Shown here one piece after another: positions 49,980 through 60,104 of a DNA stretch of 64,000 nt. The position numbers and the translations under genes are program-made. The DNA lies in NCBI GenBank assembly GCA_917880885.1, contig OU862920.1, positions 4,650,001 to 4,714,000 on the forward strand, in the 5' to 3' direction. A model generated the notes under the pieces. That model saw only the letters and a list, made by a program, of their open reading frames with translations. It was not told the origin of the DNA and made no database searches. The stretch's first letter is position 1. The number at the start of each line of letters is the position of its first letter. This DNA is from Limnephilus marmoratus (Eukaryota; Arthropoda; Insecta; Trichoptera; Limnephilidae).

Positions 49980-50637
49980 ATTTGTGTTAATGAATGAGAT
50001 TTTTCACTTTAATATAAAGGGTGATCACGATAGAAGTGATGTTATGATAATTATCCTTGAAGGATAAAATCAACTCCGTCAGGTACAAAACCCTGCCAGT
50101 CCGAGCTTGCCTTCAATGGCTGTTAGAAGATTAAGGTCGTGTGGGTAATTGCAGATTTTCTGTGTGAGGTGGAATTGGATTTAGGATTAGGGTTAGAAAT
50201 GGAGTTGTGGTTAGAGATAGAGTTAGGGTTAGAAAAGTGGAGTTGGAATCGGAAAAGCCAAGGTTTGACACACTCTCATGACCAGCACCCTTTAATGAAT
50301 GACAGTTAAATGAGCAGTTTAATGAAGATGGATCTGCGGACTCTCCTTCTCTTCAACTATCCTTCGTCGGGAACCTAAGAACATTATGAACGTGGGAAAC
50401 AACACTCATTAGTGGATTACGGCACAACATATCATATGTAATACAATGGTACAATACAATTTTGATGGTCAATCGCTTTTTTTCTAAAACCAGTGAAAAT
50501 AAAATAATAAATGAGTCACGCTGACCAGCAAACACAGTAACGCTTCGTGATGATTACAGATTAGCTGATTTTCTTCTGAACTACGCTGTCTTGTATTGAA
50601 GAGAAGAGGAAGAAACCCGAACACCAGGACGAGTTTC

Positions 50638-50720
50638 CATTGAAGGCTCAGTCTGGACTATACAGGGTACACAGGTAAAACAAAACGTGGACCCTGTGTG
50701 TCCTGACTGCCCCTCCGATG
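50638..50720. ncRNA. Hairpin unit 1 (best paired)
   Basis: CATTGAAGGCTCAGTCTGGA, CTATACAGGGTACAC pairs with GTGGACCCTGTGTGTCCTGA, CTGCCCCTCCGATG over about 34 positions with a few internal mismatches, around a loop of about 14 nt. The length and mismatch pattern suit a pre-miRNA. Confidence 0.6.
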
Positions 50721-50850
50721 ATTGTTAGTAAAGTGAGCAGCTACACAGGGTTAGTGAAGTTCTCTTCCCGGGGAAGGTCGTCTTGCTTTGGTCGAGGTCA
50801 AATTCTTCCATAAGTGGTTATCTTGACTTTCTAGCGAAAGGGATGAATGC

Positions 50851-50933
50851 CCATTGGATGAAAGTTCTCGGACGTAACAGGGTACACAGTTCAACTCGTG
50901 CACCCCGGCAGTCCCAGACTCTCCATTCAAAGG
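50851..50933. ncRNA. Hairpin unit 2
   Basis: CCATTGGATGAAAGTTCTCG, GACGTAACAGGGTACAC pairs with GTGCACCCCGGCAGTCCCAG, ACTCTCCATTCAAAGG. The first arm is identical to unit 4 over more than 30 bases. Confidence 0.55.
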
Positions 50934-51064
50934 TAGTAGTTAATTGGATTATATTAAATTTCATCATTGAGTCTTTCATTTAGTTGATTATCTTCTTGCT
51001 TGACTTTAGAAAAAATTCTTCCATAAGGAGGGATGTTGATCTGTTACTAATAAAAGTGAATTTT

Positions 51065-51146
51065 CACTGGATAGAAGGTCTCGGACGTCACAGGGTACAC
51101 AAATTTAAAACGCCGCACCCTGTCGGTCCCAGGCTCTCCATCCAAC
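51065..51146. ncRNA. Hairpin unit 3
   Basis: CACTGGATAGAAGGTCTCGG, ACGTCACAGGGTACAC pairs with CCGCACCCTGTCGGTCCCAG, GCTCTCCATCCAACG. Confidence 0.55.
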
Positions 51147-51273
51147 GAATGTCAGTTTAATTAAATGATTCGATAAAATAATTTTCTTGCAGCATATTGT
51201 CTATTGCTTGACTCGAGAACAGCAGTTTACTCCATGAAAGGTGGTCTTGACTTTCTAACGATAAGGATGAATA

Positions 51274-51357
51274 CCCATTGGATGAAAGTTCTCGGACGTA
51301 ACAGGGTACACAAGTTAAAAACGTGAACCCTGTCAATCCAAGACTCTCCATCCAGCG
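51274..51357. ncRNA. Hairpin unit 4
   Basis: CCATTGGATGAAAGTTCTCG, GACGTAACAGGGTACAC pairs with GTGAACCCTGTCAATCCAAG, ACTCTCCATCCAGCGG. The loop is AAGTTAAAAAC. Confidence 0.55.
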
Positions 51358-51494
51358 GCTGTTAGTAATTCGATCCGTTAAATTAATTTTGGTATTAACC
51401 TTTTTCTTCTTTCTTGGAAACAACTTTCTTCTTGCTTGAGAACGATGTCTTTCATAAGAAGTGGTCTTGACTTTCTAGTATTAGGGAAGAATGT

Positions 51495-51576
51495 CTATTG
51501 GATGAAAGTTGCCGGACGTAACAGGACATACTGGTTAAAAACGTGATCCCAGTCATTCCAAGACTCTCCACCCAGC
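51495..51576. ncRNA. Hairpin unit 5
   Basis: CTATTGGATGAAAGTTGCCG, GACGTAACAGGACATAC pairs with GTGATCCCAGTCATTCCAAG, ACTCTCCACCCAGCG. Changes are present on both arms relative to unit 4. Confidence 0.5.
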
Positions 51577-51711
51577 GCCTAGTATATTATTTAAGTTTTT
51601 CTTCTAGGTGACTGTCTTTTAACTTTACTCAAGACGATTTCCTTCCAAGTGGTTAGTGACTACTTGTCAGCGAGAACAAATATATGAAGCCCATACACCA
51701 AGGATGATTTT

Positions 51712-51794
51712 ACCAAATAATGAACAATGCCGGATACGTCAGGGTACACTTAAAATATTGTGAACCATGTCGCCGCCAGATTCCCATTCAATGG
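51712..51794. ncRNA. Hairpin unit 6, diverged
   Basis: AATGAACAATGCCGGATACG, TCAGGGTACAC pairs with GTGAACCATGTCGCCGCCAG, ATTCCCATTCAATGG. Base pairing is weaker than in units 1-4. Confidence 0.4.
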
Positions 51795-51927
51795 CTGCGT
51801 TAGTAATGTGAACAGTTAGATGAGCTTGTATAAGTGAGGTTTCTTCTAGATCTTCAAAACTGGGAGTCGAAATGACGAGGGGATCTTGACTTTGACAGAG
51901 ATGAGACCAAGCACCAGAGAAGACTGA

Positions 51928-52023
51928 CCATTAGAGAGAGAGCCACGGATACTAGATGACACCAACATACATTGTTAACTAACATGCACCATGTAAAACT
52001 AGGCTCTCTCTCCAAAGACTAGG
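51928..52023. ncRNA. Hairpin unit 7, diverged
   Basis: CCATTAGAGAGAGAGCCACG and GTAAAACTAGGCTCTCTCTC, CAAAGACTAGG give a stem with a strong GAGAGAGAGCC/GGCTCTCTCTC core. It keeps the same spacing from unit 6. Confidence 0.4.
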
Positions 52024-52349
52024 TTTTCTTCAGAGAGACTTTTTTCTTTTCGCTTTGTTTAATGATGACAATCACTAAACAAATCAATCAAAAATATGTA
52101 AAACGTGGCAATGTGGTACAAGATTGTTGGTCATTTTTCAACATTATACAAGTGGTTTTCGCATAAAAGCTCTGTGTTCTGTTTACTCTCACTGTTTTGC
52201 GCTTTATTCCAAAGTAATTGACTACCGATGCAATTCGAACAAAAAACACGCACGGTTGAAGCATCCACATTGCGGATCATTGGTTTGTTCTGCCATGTAA
52301 TTCTGTGTCTTTTGTGGATACGGAATCGGTCCATACATAATCTCCTGTC
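52024..52349. other. No feature recognised
   Basis: Flank of the hairpin cluster. Two overlapping minus-strand frames (52088-52355) show no domain. Confidence 0.4.
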
Positions 52350-52528
52350 TTGCAATTGCTATTTCAACCAGTTTAAACACGAAATTCATGAGTATTTAGA
52401 TTGAAACGAAACTTCGCAAATGTCAAATAAATGCCATACAACATTAAACGCACATTAAATTAATAAAAATCGTGTATACTTACAGCATTTCGTGTTTTAA
52501 ACTAGTTGAAAAAGCAATTGCAAGCCAT
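52350..52528. mobile_element. Foldback MITE, 40-bp arms
   Basis: CTTGCAATTGCTATTTCAAC, CAGTTTAAACACGAAATTCATG and CATTTCGTGTTTTAAACTAG, TTGAAAAAGCAATTGCAAG are inverted with a few mismatches, separated by about 95 bp of AT-rich sequence. No coding capacity. Confidence 0.75.
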
Positions 52529-53348
52529 AGACACTCACACAAATTTGACAGGTGATTACGTATGGAATCGATTTCATATACCTACACAAAAGAAACAGAA
52601 ACGCTCTTCTGAGTTATGTTTTGTAAATGATGCGCGCTAACAGATAGAACAGGAAACGGAATTTATATGCGAAGATATGCATAAAAATAACACTATAATC
52701 GACAAAATAGTAAAATCCAGATAATTTTTTAAATTTCTAAATTCCCAGGCAGCAAAAATTGTACGGCGCAAATGACGCCATTCTATTTGTTTAAGGAAAA
52801 AGTTACTGATCCTATTTTTTTTTTATTTCGTAGTTCGTAACAGAAATGAAAAAAAATATAGTAATGAATAACAAACACCTCAAGTTTAGTGTAAAACAAA
52901 TACAGTTTGGAACATTAATCGCTAATAAAGTGCAGTTTGGCAGTCACAGGGGGCATTGTAGTGAACCTTTTTGAAAAGTCTTTTGAGAGCAAAGCCCGAA
53001 CAGGCAAAGAAATTGTATAGCAAACTCTCCAATTTCTCGCTTACATAGTTTAGCAAACAAATAAACAAATCAACGGTCCCGAAGAACACTGTTGGATGTG
53101 CGATTTTGTAGTTTTGCAGTAGAGCTTTTTAGTTCCGTTTCTGCATTTTTACTGTTTTTGAATTCATGTATATAATTAAAATATACTATATTATTTCATT
53201 TCATTTCATCCAAAATTCCGTAAATTCAGACTTTTAAATCAACAAAAAGAAATTAAAATAAGCCAACAGCGCGATTTTCAACTTTCAGCAGATCCGACAT
53301 TGTTCTTAGGGGCCGTCGAAATGAAATCGACATTTTTAATCATTTCAA
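52529..53348. other. No gene recognised
   Basis: AT-rich; nothing identified. Confidence 0.45.
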
Positions 53349-53538
53349 TCTTCAGAAAACTAAAGTAGACAAGAGTGGGGAGACTACAAAGCACCTCACA
53401 AAGACGAGACCGATTATACCAACTAATTCTCTCACAGGCTAAATCCTATGGATGTATGTATTTGTTTTTCTTTAGTATCGCTATTTTTCATTTCATCGAG
53501 TTCAAAACACAACGGTGCTAAAGAAGTTTTCACTTCTG
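53349..53538 (-). mobile_element. CS MITE, type 2, one end lost
   Basis: CAGAAAACTAAAGTAGACAA, GAGTGGGGAGACTACAAAGC, AGGCTAAATCCTATGGATGT, TTTCATCGAGTTCAAAACAC, AACGGTGCTAAAGAAGTTTT, CACTTC. The ACGCGGTAGAAG end is missing. It abuts the next repeat. Confidence 0.75.
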
Positions 53539-54003
53539 ACCTAGCTGACCCGGAAAACGTTGTTCTGCCATATAAATTATTTCTAGTAAATATTGAAGTT
53601 AAATAGCACAAAATTTTGCACGCACTGCGACGTGATACATAACAAATACCAAATGAAATGTCAAAATGACGGGACGCTCTTCGTGAATGACTTGCGCATG
53701 TACGAATGAAAGTTCGATGAGGTGGACGTAGCGCCATCTGTCATTCAACAACATAAATAATTTAGTTCTGTTTGAAATACGAACGACGGTTAAATTTATT
53801 CATGTAGGAGGGTGAAAACTTGGTGTTATATGTATTTTTGATGCCAAATAAAAAAAAATAAAAACAAAAACAAAAAATACTTAAAAAAACAGGTTTTTTT
53901 TCTGGAAAGGGACACCTAATCATGATTCGGTATGAAATAGACCTATACTCATACCTACCAAATATACATAAAAAAGTGACACGAGATTTTTATATATATA
54001 GTT
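53539..54003 (+). mobile_element. TAGCTGACCC repeat, shorter copy
   Basis: CCTAGCTGACCCGGAAAACG, TTGTTCTGCCATATAAATTA, TAGCGCCATCTGTCATTCAA, TCATACCTACCAAATATACA, GTGACACGAGATTTTTATAT, ATATAG. Internal deletions relative to 18601-19306. Confidence 0.7.
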
Positions 54004-54624
54004 ATTACGTTTTTAATAAAACTTTAAAAAGGAACGGGTCTCTTTTTTATCAACAATGTAATAAACTTATCGCCAGCAAGAAGTGACAAATGAAAAGAAA
54101 TTGCACATTAGCCCACTGTCCTAGTTGACAAACGCGTGGCGATCTGAAATTTGAGACGGAAATTGTCGCTTCCTTTTCCACGCAGATAGAATTTCGTGAG
54201 TGACTCGAATTCCTCAATCAACCTTACTACTGACTGGTGACGGCAATATCCAAAGGCAGGCAAATCTCGTCGCCTTGTTAAAAAATACGCTGATGACACG
54301 GTGATAATAAAATATATCTTGTTGTTACTTTGCGACTGCTTTTCCATCCGAGTGTAAAAGAAAATATAAAACGCTTGTCGGTGTAATAGTAAGAATTGTA
54401 GATGGCATCTGAACATATTTATGTAAGTATATAAAAATCAAAATATGCTTGCTTATATGTATGAATTTAAGTTGTTTATGTATTGCTATATTAAGCACAG
54501 GAAATGTTTGAAACTTTCAAAACACCATCTTTACATACTCGCGAAGGTTTCTGGATTATTACTACCACATGACAATACGTTTGAAAAGTTTTTAACCATT
54601 ACAAAAACTCTTACGAAACTGTAG
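54004..54624. other. No gene recognised
   Basis: A minus-strand frame of 102 codons (54108-54416) has no recognised domain. Nothing else was identified. Confidence 0.4.
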
Positions 54625-54930
54625 TAGGTAACCATGTTAGGTACCAAATTTGATGGTTTGTTCTTATAATATACAAAAATTAATGTTTGTAATATTTGAA
54701 AAATGAAAATTTGATTTAAGAAATTATAATTGGTGGCACGTGAGCTGTTTGGAAACTGAATATATGGAACGCGGGAAGGGGGTTGGCGCGACGGTGGAGC
54801 GGGAGTCATGGACTCATGGGAAAGGAAGGGGCGGCGAAAGGGGAACGGGATGAATGGGAAAGGACACGCAGGGAAAAACAATTCCTTTGATAAAAGTAGT
54901 TGCAACGCGTGCCGGGAAATCGCTAGTTCT
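54625..54930 (-). mobile_element. PUR repeat
   Basis: ACCAAATTTGATGGTTTGTT, CTTATAATATACAAAAATTA, TGGTGGCACGTGAGCTGTTT, the purine-rich tract, AATGGGAAAGGACACGCAGG, CAACGCGTGCCGGGAAATCG, CTAGT. Confidence 0.75.
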
Positions 54931-54979
54931 GTATAAATTCGTAATGATAATGTATAAAGTAGGATGTTTATGGTAGAAT

Positions 54980-55118
54980 AAGTCGGAGATGCCCGAGGAA
55001 GACACGGCACGACCAAATTAATCAAGAGTCAGAATAACAGAAAAGTATGTATTAGAATATGCTTGAATGTGAATGAAGCAAGAAGCGTGTGCCAATGCAG
55101 AGTTTGGTGGCCGTCTAG
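54980..55118 (+). pseudogene. LINE C-terminal remnant, RTE-like
   Basis: The plus strand reads RRCPRKTRHDQINQESE, then after a frame change NVNEARSVCQCRVWWPSS. The order RPRKTR.DQI, then NEAR..C..R..W, is the usual ending of RTE-type LINE proteins and parallels 42597-42684. Stops and frame changes show decay. Confidence 0.55.
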
Positions 55119-55120
55119 CC

Positions 55121-55245
55121 CAGTAATTCCCAATTGGGGAGGTACCGCTCCTCTGGGGGTATCGGTGGCCTCGAAAGTAAATGGTGGGCGGTGAAAGGCT
55201 CCAAAGGGGCGGTGAAGGACTGATATAGGGCAGTGGAATTTAGAA
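55121..55245 (+). mobile_element. hAT-like left end
   Basis: CAGTAATTCCCAATTGGGGA, GGTACCGCTCCTCTGGGGGT resembles the start of hAT elements (CAGTGRTTCCCAA with G-rich following sequence). No matching right end was found nearby. Confidence 0.4.
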
Positions 55246-55692
55246 CACTACCTTTTCCTAACGAATTCAAATAATTTGGAAGTACATTATTGCGAGAATC
55301 TTCCATTTGAACCGATCAATAGGCCACTTGCGTGGATTTCATAATGACTTGGAAAAAATCGTGTGGTTAGATTTTTCTAATAAAATTTCTAAAAAACTAT
55401 AATTTTTTTTTAGAAATTAATATTTTTTTATTTTGAACTAAATAAATACGTTATTTCGGCTCGTGACGTCACTCCACGAAAACGTTCCGTCTCCGATGAT
55501 ATACAATTAATTTTGTTAAATTCCAATAATTAATTAATAAATTAAATTCCACACCGATTTATTTTATTATATGGCAATTTATTTTATTATTTTATTATAT
55601 GGAAGAGAACCCCTTACATTGGCGTACATATTATGCTTTCTGTGACTATCTTAGCAGACACCATTACCATTGTACTGTTATAATTATAATTT
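55246..55692. other. No feature recognised
   Basis: AT-rich; nothing identified. Confidence 0.45.
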
Positions 55693-56031
55693 ACGAGTAC
55701 AAGTATATTACATTGGATTTAAAGACGTTAAACATTATAAAGATTAATGATCAATAAGATGGATCAAGGAAAAAAATATGTAATAATTTTGGAATGAATC
55801 GTTTTTCTCCTGTGCCCTTCGCGTGGAATACGTCGGTAAATATCGTTTTTTCGCACCCATGAAATTTTGTCCCGTCTTTCCGGTTTATAAAAAATGGTCC
55901 GATTTTTTGGATTAAAATTTTCAAAAAATCGCCGGGGTCTCAAAAATATGATAAAAAAAACGGATTGTCTTAGAATATTTACCTAAATCGGAAAAAAAAT
56001 TAAAATGTGATGCAAGTGGCCTATTAGGTAT
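55693..56031 (+). repeat. Dispersed repeat, copy 2 of 2
   Basis: Second copy of the repeat at 7012-7383, in the same direction; short internal deletions are visible. Confidence 0.7.
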
Positions 56032-56107
56032 TATTGATGGATTAATAGTATTTTTTGTTGTTTTGATAACGATATTTCAAATTTTATATAAATTACTGAA
56101 ATTAAAG

Positions 56108-56325
56108 AGTTTACTCAATTACAAATAATCTCAGAATATAGAAAATTTACTCACTTCCAACATTATAAGCGGAAAATGTGACTGACAGAGTGCTAAACTA
56201 GAAGAGGAATGAACCCGTATCGCCGGAGTGGGGAACCCCTATGCAACCCTTCCAAAACGCGTAGTGGTGAGCTTCTCCTTGGAATCTTAAATCAAAAAAA
56301 ATTTCGCCTGCGCCGCTTTATTCCA
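56108..56325 (-). mobile_element. SINE-like repeat, copy 1 of 2
   Basis: ACAAATAATCTCAGAATATA, CACTTCCAACATTATAAGCG, GAAAATGTGACTGACAG, GTAGTGGTGAGCTTCTCCTT and TTTCGCCTGCGCCGC recur at 57235-57445. In that copy the minus strand reads GGCCAACCGGTTGGTAGTGT, AGTGTGGTTCGATCCTC, which resembles tRNA A and B boxes. Confidence 0.55.
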
Positions 56326-56389
56326 ACACGAATTTGTGTGCAATTCACATGCGGAATTTTCGAAGTATTTTCGAAGACTTCGAAACCTT

Positions 56390-56575
56390 CAGAAAACTAA
56401 AAAAGACAAGAGTGGGGAGGCTACGAAGCACCGCAAAAAGAGGAGACCGATTATTCTATCTCATTCTCTCACAATCCTAAATAGATGGATGTGTTAATCT
56501 CTTTTTAGTGTGGCTTTTTCGTTTCATCGAGTTTCAAATCACAACAGTGCTAAAGAAGTTTTCACTTCAAAAAAA
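56390..56575 (-). mobile_element. CS MITE, type 2
   Basis: CAGAAAACTAAAAAAGACAA, GAGTGGGGAGGCTACGAAGC, ACCGCAAAAAGAGGAGACCG, TCATTCTCTCACAATCCTAA, TTTCATCGAGTTTCAAATCA, CAACAGTGCTAAAGAAGTTT, TCACTTC. Confidence 0.8.
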
Positions 56576-57130
56576 ATTGTAAGTTATTGATTAACCTCCC
56601 TGTAACGCCATGTGGCTACTTACCCATACCCAATGCGCTTGCGAGCCTTCGCGATTGCCCGAAACGGCGATAGACGAATAAGTGATAAGCAACCACATTC
56701 AACAACAACTGCTGCGCTCGGCTGTATTTAGAAAACAAGAGAATGTGTGGGTTAAACATTATTTATACACGGTTTCCGGAAACTCGTAGTAAAAGTGGAA
56801 AACTGGCGAATCTATGTACATCACTAGTGACTCGAGTTTGAAATAACGGTGTGTATGTGGTGATTTAGATTTGATAAAGGGTGCAGTGCGTGTTATCTCG
56901 ACGAGGTACCGGGAGCGACTGCTAGAGACGGTGCGGTGGTTGCAGCAGCAAGCGGGCGGCTGACACTCCTGCGCAAGGCCCGGGCGCTGCACCCGCGGAG
57001 GTGGTTCCCATTGGCCGCCCATCCCTTCCCGCCCATAGGGGAAGGACGCGAAGGACGATTCGATAGCCGAATGCAGTGGGGTGGCTGGCGGACGCCATCC
57101 TTGGGCCATCGGGAATTCAAAAATTAATTG
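56576..57130. other. Unassigned GC-rich block
   Basis: 56761-56840 (TTTCCGGAAACTCGTAG) is shared with 45690. 56880-57120 is GC-rich with open frames on both strands (MNSRWPKDGVRQPPH on minus; VAAASGRLTLLRKA on plus). It is bounded by transposon fragments, and I suspect it is the end of an unrecognised transposon rather than a host exon. Confidence 0.35.
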
Positions 57131-57234
57131 TATCCGAATATATTTAATGGTCCTGCCACCTAGAACTGCACTCTAGTTTCTCTTGCTGGTACATGCGTCT
57201 TTTATATGAAAGATAAATACCAGAAAGAAAAAAT

Positions 57235-57445
57235 AGAAATATACAAATAATCTCAGAACAAAATTTACCCACTTCCAACTTCCAACATCATAAGCGGAAA
57301 ACGTGACTGATAGCGGGCTAAATTAGAGGATCGAACCACACTACACTACCAACCGGTTGGCCGTGAAACTCCAAAACACATAGTGGCGAGCTTTCCCTTG
57401 CAAATGTAAATTTCACTGAAGAAAAATTTCGCCTGCGGCGCTTAT
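57235..57445 (-). mobile_element. SINE-like repeat, copy 2 of 2
   Basis: Direct repeat of 56108-56325. On the minus strand GGCCAACCGGTTGGTAGTGT and GTGGTTCGATCCTCTAAT resemble tRNA promoter boxes with usable spacing. Confidence 0.55.
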
Positions 57446-57499
57446 CCTCCACACTGTTATACTACTGTTAATTGAAGGCAGGCGGAGACGATAAAGAAA

Positions 57500-57755
57500 A
57501 AATTGTGTGCAGTTCACACGCAATAGAAGTGAAACCTTCATAAAACTAAAGTAGACAAGAGTGGGGAGACTGCGAAACATCGCACAAAGAGGAGACCGAT
57601 AGGCTACTAAGTACTGCACAAAGAGGAGACCGATTAAACTCATTCTCTCACGGGCTAAATCCTATAGATGTATGTTTTTGTCTCTTTTTAGTGTCGCTAT
57701 TTTTGGTTTCATCGAGTTTCAAAACACAACGGTGCTGACGAAATTTTCACTTCAA
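57500..57755 (-). mobile_element. CS MITE, type 2, complete
   Basis: AATTGTGTGCAGTTCACACG, CAATAGAAGTGAAACCTTCA, TAAAACTAAAGTAGACAAGA, CGCACAAAGAGGAGACCGAT, then the same block again (TACTGCACAAAGAGGAGACC), GGGCTAAATCCTATAGATGT, TTTCATCGAGTTTCAAAACA, GAAATTTTCACTTC. Confidence 0.8.
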
Positions 57756-57814
57756 TAATATCGATGTAAACCATTACCATTAATTAGCGATGCAATTCTT
57801 GAAGCTAGTGGTAA

Positions 57815-58025
57815 ATAATTTCTGTAACGTCCTGGTAAAATACCACCATTAAGAATCGAAGAGTTGCTCGAAATGGCTTTAGCCAAATACATATTTTTGG
57901 ATAGCCAATTATTCAACCTTCCTCTTCCCTTCTCTGCACTAAATTCTCTAATTGGGTGTGACATAGTCCCGCTGGCTCTGGACAGTTGAAAACAGGTGAG
58001 ACTCTTGTGCCGCATTAACATTTAA
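57815..58025 (+). mobile_element. SINE-T body without head
   Basis: AACGTCCTGGTAAAATACCA, CCATTAAGAATCGAAGAG, GAAATGGCTTTAGCC, CCTTCCTCTTCCCTTCTCTG, CTCTAATTGGGTGTGACATA, GTGAGACTCTTGTG. It matches 47325-47545. The tRNA-derived head is absent. Confidence 0.65.
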
Positions 58026-58958
58026 AAATATCTTTCTTTAAAGCTAACATCATATCTATCTATGTACATATGTATATAATAAATGGCAACGCTTGTTAGG
58101 GTACGCCCTATTGACTCAAAAACCAACCAACCTATTGCGCTGAAAATTTCAAAATTTCATTAAATTAGTGCCAGGAGTGTTTTGATAGTGGTTCGAACGG
58201 TAGAAGAAGTCGGTTACGCCCGGGGAAACAATTTGCAAGGTACGCTAGATCGACATAATCGTCAGCGAGAGAAAATATACCTACAAAGTTAAATGTCATA
58301 GGATTCTATCAAACGATTTGTCAAACATGGACATAGATATTAGAAAGTTGTTCAAAGTTTCATACCAAAGCATTCATATCAAGCAACATTTCCTGGTATG
58401 CAAGAGATCAAGTATTTACTTATTATTAAGTAATTATAAGTTTATGAAATTAAAAGTTTAAGAAAAAGTATATAATGGCTTTATTATATTTTATTTCTCT
58501 TTCTCTTTACTATATATGTTTTATGCCTTATTTTGATCATTATTATTTCACTGGTAGCATCTCCACCTTGATTTACCCATTGGCTCTAAAATAAAGCTTT
58601 AAAAACTTAAATAAAAACTGTATAAAGATCTGACATACTTAAGTTTAAAAAAAAGCATTTCAATAAAAAAAATGCAAATCTTTCTATGCTTGTTGGATTA
58701 TCAGAAAAACTTTGGGACATACATGGCGACGGTTGATGAAACATCAGGAACGTCGTGCCGCCATCTTGGAAAAGATGCTGTGAACATTTTTAATTGAACT
58801 TTAAATATCTACGCACATCCCAATGGCAACACTCGGGAAATGTTTCAAACAATAAATAAAAAGTGTTTGTGAAAGACAAGGTTAACCGGGTTAACCCAAG
58901 CCCTGGGGCCGGGGTCTAATCCGATAGGCCACTGGCCGTCAGACGGGGTGGTATGGAC
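58026..58958. other. No gene recognised
   Basis: Nothing identified; AT-rich with no long frames. Confidence 0.45.
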
Positions 58959-59916
58959 CAGCGTTTCCTAACCTTTTTCAGCCACGGACCCGTAGGATAT
59001 CAAGCACAATTTTCAAGGACCCCTTAATAAAAAAACCATCAATAAAATTCTTACCATTTTCGAAATGAAAACTTCTTTAGCGCCGTTGTGATTTGAAACT
59101 CGATGAAACGAAAAATAGCGACATTAAAAGAGACAAACACATTCATGCGTAGGATTTAGCCTGTGAGAGAATGAGATAGTATAATCGGTACCTTCTTTGT
59201 GCGGTGCTTCGTAGCCTATCGGTCTCCTCTTTGTGCGGTGCTTCGTAGCCTCCCCACTCTTGTCTTTTCTGAAGGTTTCCGAAAGTGAATTGCACACTTT
59301 GATATATTTTTTTAGTAAATACTACAAATACAAAAAAAAACTTTTTTATAAAAATACGTTAATAATTAACGTACAACAGCAACACCAACATTCACATAAA
59401 TTAATGCGAAGGTTGGTGCTGCTTTTTTGGAACTAAGTTAGTGATATTCGGTTTGATGTTACTACTAAGTTGTAATCTCAAATCGGATCCCACTTGTAAT
59501 CTATTTCTGTTGTTTTTAGTTTAAATGAGAGCAGAGAATGCCTTTACACAGAGGTATGTGGTTGAGAAAAGCAGTACATGTTTTACAATCTTTCTTTACA
59601 TTCACTTAAAAAATTGATAAATGCTTTTTTGAAATTACGTTTCAAAGCTAAATGACAAGATTTTCTATTAATTGGTTTTCCTGTGCCGTTATCGAGCCAG
59701 TAATATCAGCAAATACTGCGTTGAAAGGGTCTAATAACATCCATTTTTGTCGGGTACTGGAAAATAATCCGAAACGAAGACGCATAGCGATTACGAAACT
59801 TTTGGTAGTAGATATTTATTTATTATTGTTAAATGGTCTAAAGATGAGACTGCGGACCCCCGTACATGTATTCGCGGACCCCCAGGGGTCCGCGGACCAT
59901 AGTTTAAGAAACACTG
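58959..59916. mobile_element. hAT-like element with nested CS MITE
   Basis: CAGCGTTTCCTAACCTTTTT, CAGCCACGGACCC at the left and GGGGTCCGCGGACCATAGTT, TAAGAAACACTG at the right form inverted ends of the hAT kind (CAGTGTTTCTTAA). The flanks show no clear 8-bp duplication. No transposase was found. A CS type 2 copy lies inside. Confidence 0.65.
59062..59312 (+). mobile_element. CS MITE, type 2, nested
   Basis: TCGAAATGAAAACTTCTTTA, GCGCCGTTGTGATTTGAAAC, TCGATGAAACG, AGGATTTAGCCTGTGAGAGA, TTCTTTGTGCGGTGCTTCG twice, CCACTCTTGTCTTTTCTGAA, GGTTTCCGAAAGTGAATTGC, ACAC. Confidence 0.8.
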
Positions 59917-60104
59917 GTAGAAAATAAACTATAGAGAATGGAAGGACGAAAACTATCCGAGCGGTTCGTATTAGGGGATGGGCGGTTACCCGAATAAAAT
60001 AATAAATAAATAATAAATAAATTAAATCAAACCCGGACAATCTGGTAAACAAAATAATTTTGTCCATCAAATTTATTTTACCATTCACCAAACAAACAAA
60101 AAAA

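Larger units (their letters stand above)
50054..52023. ncRNA. Tandem cluster of miRNA-like hairpins
   Basis: At least eight imperfect hairpins of 66-96 nt occur in tandem: 50054-50119, 50638-50720, 50851-50933, 51065-51146, 51274-51357, 51495-51576, 51712-51794 and 51928-52023. There is also a degenerate one near 50234-50295. The seven from 50638 on are spaced about 210-220 bp. Both arms are conserved (CGGACGTAACAGGGTACAC on one side, ACCCTGTCAATCC(A/C)AGACTC on the other), while loops and linkers vary. Linkers share GTTAGTAA and CTTGACTTTCTAGC. No open frame runs through. The strand cannot be decided from the stems. Confidence 0.6.

Noticed and set aside
50170..50235. TTAGGG-like vertebrate telomere repeats
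   Set aside because: Only a handful of degenerate GGTTAG motifs with irregular spacing; they belong to the decayed edge of the hairpin array.
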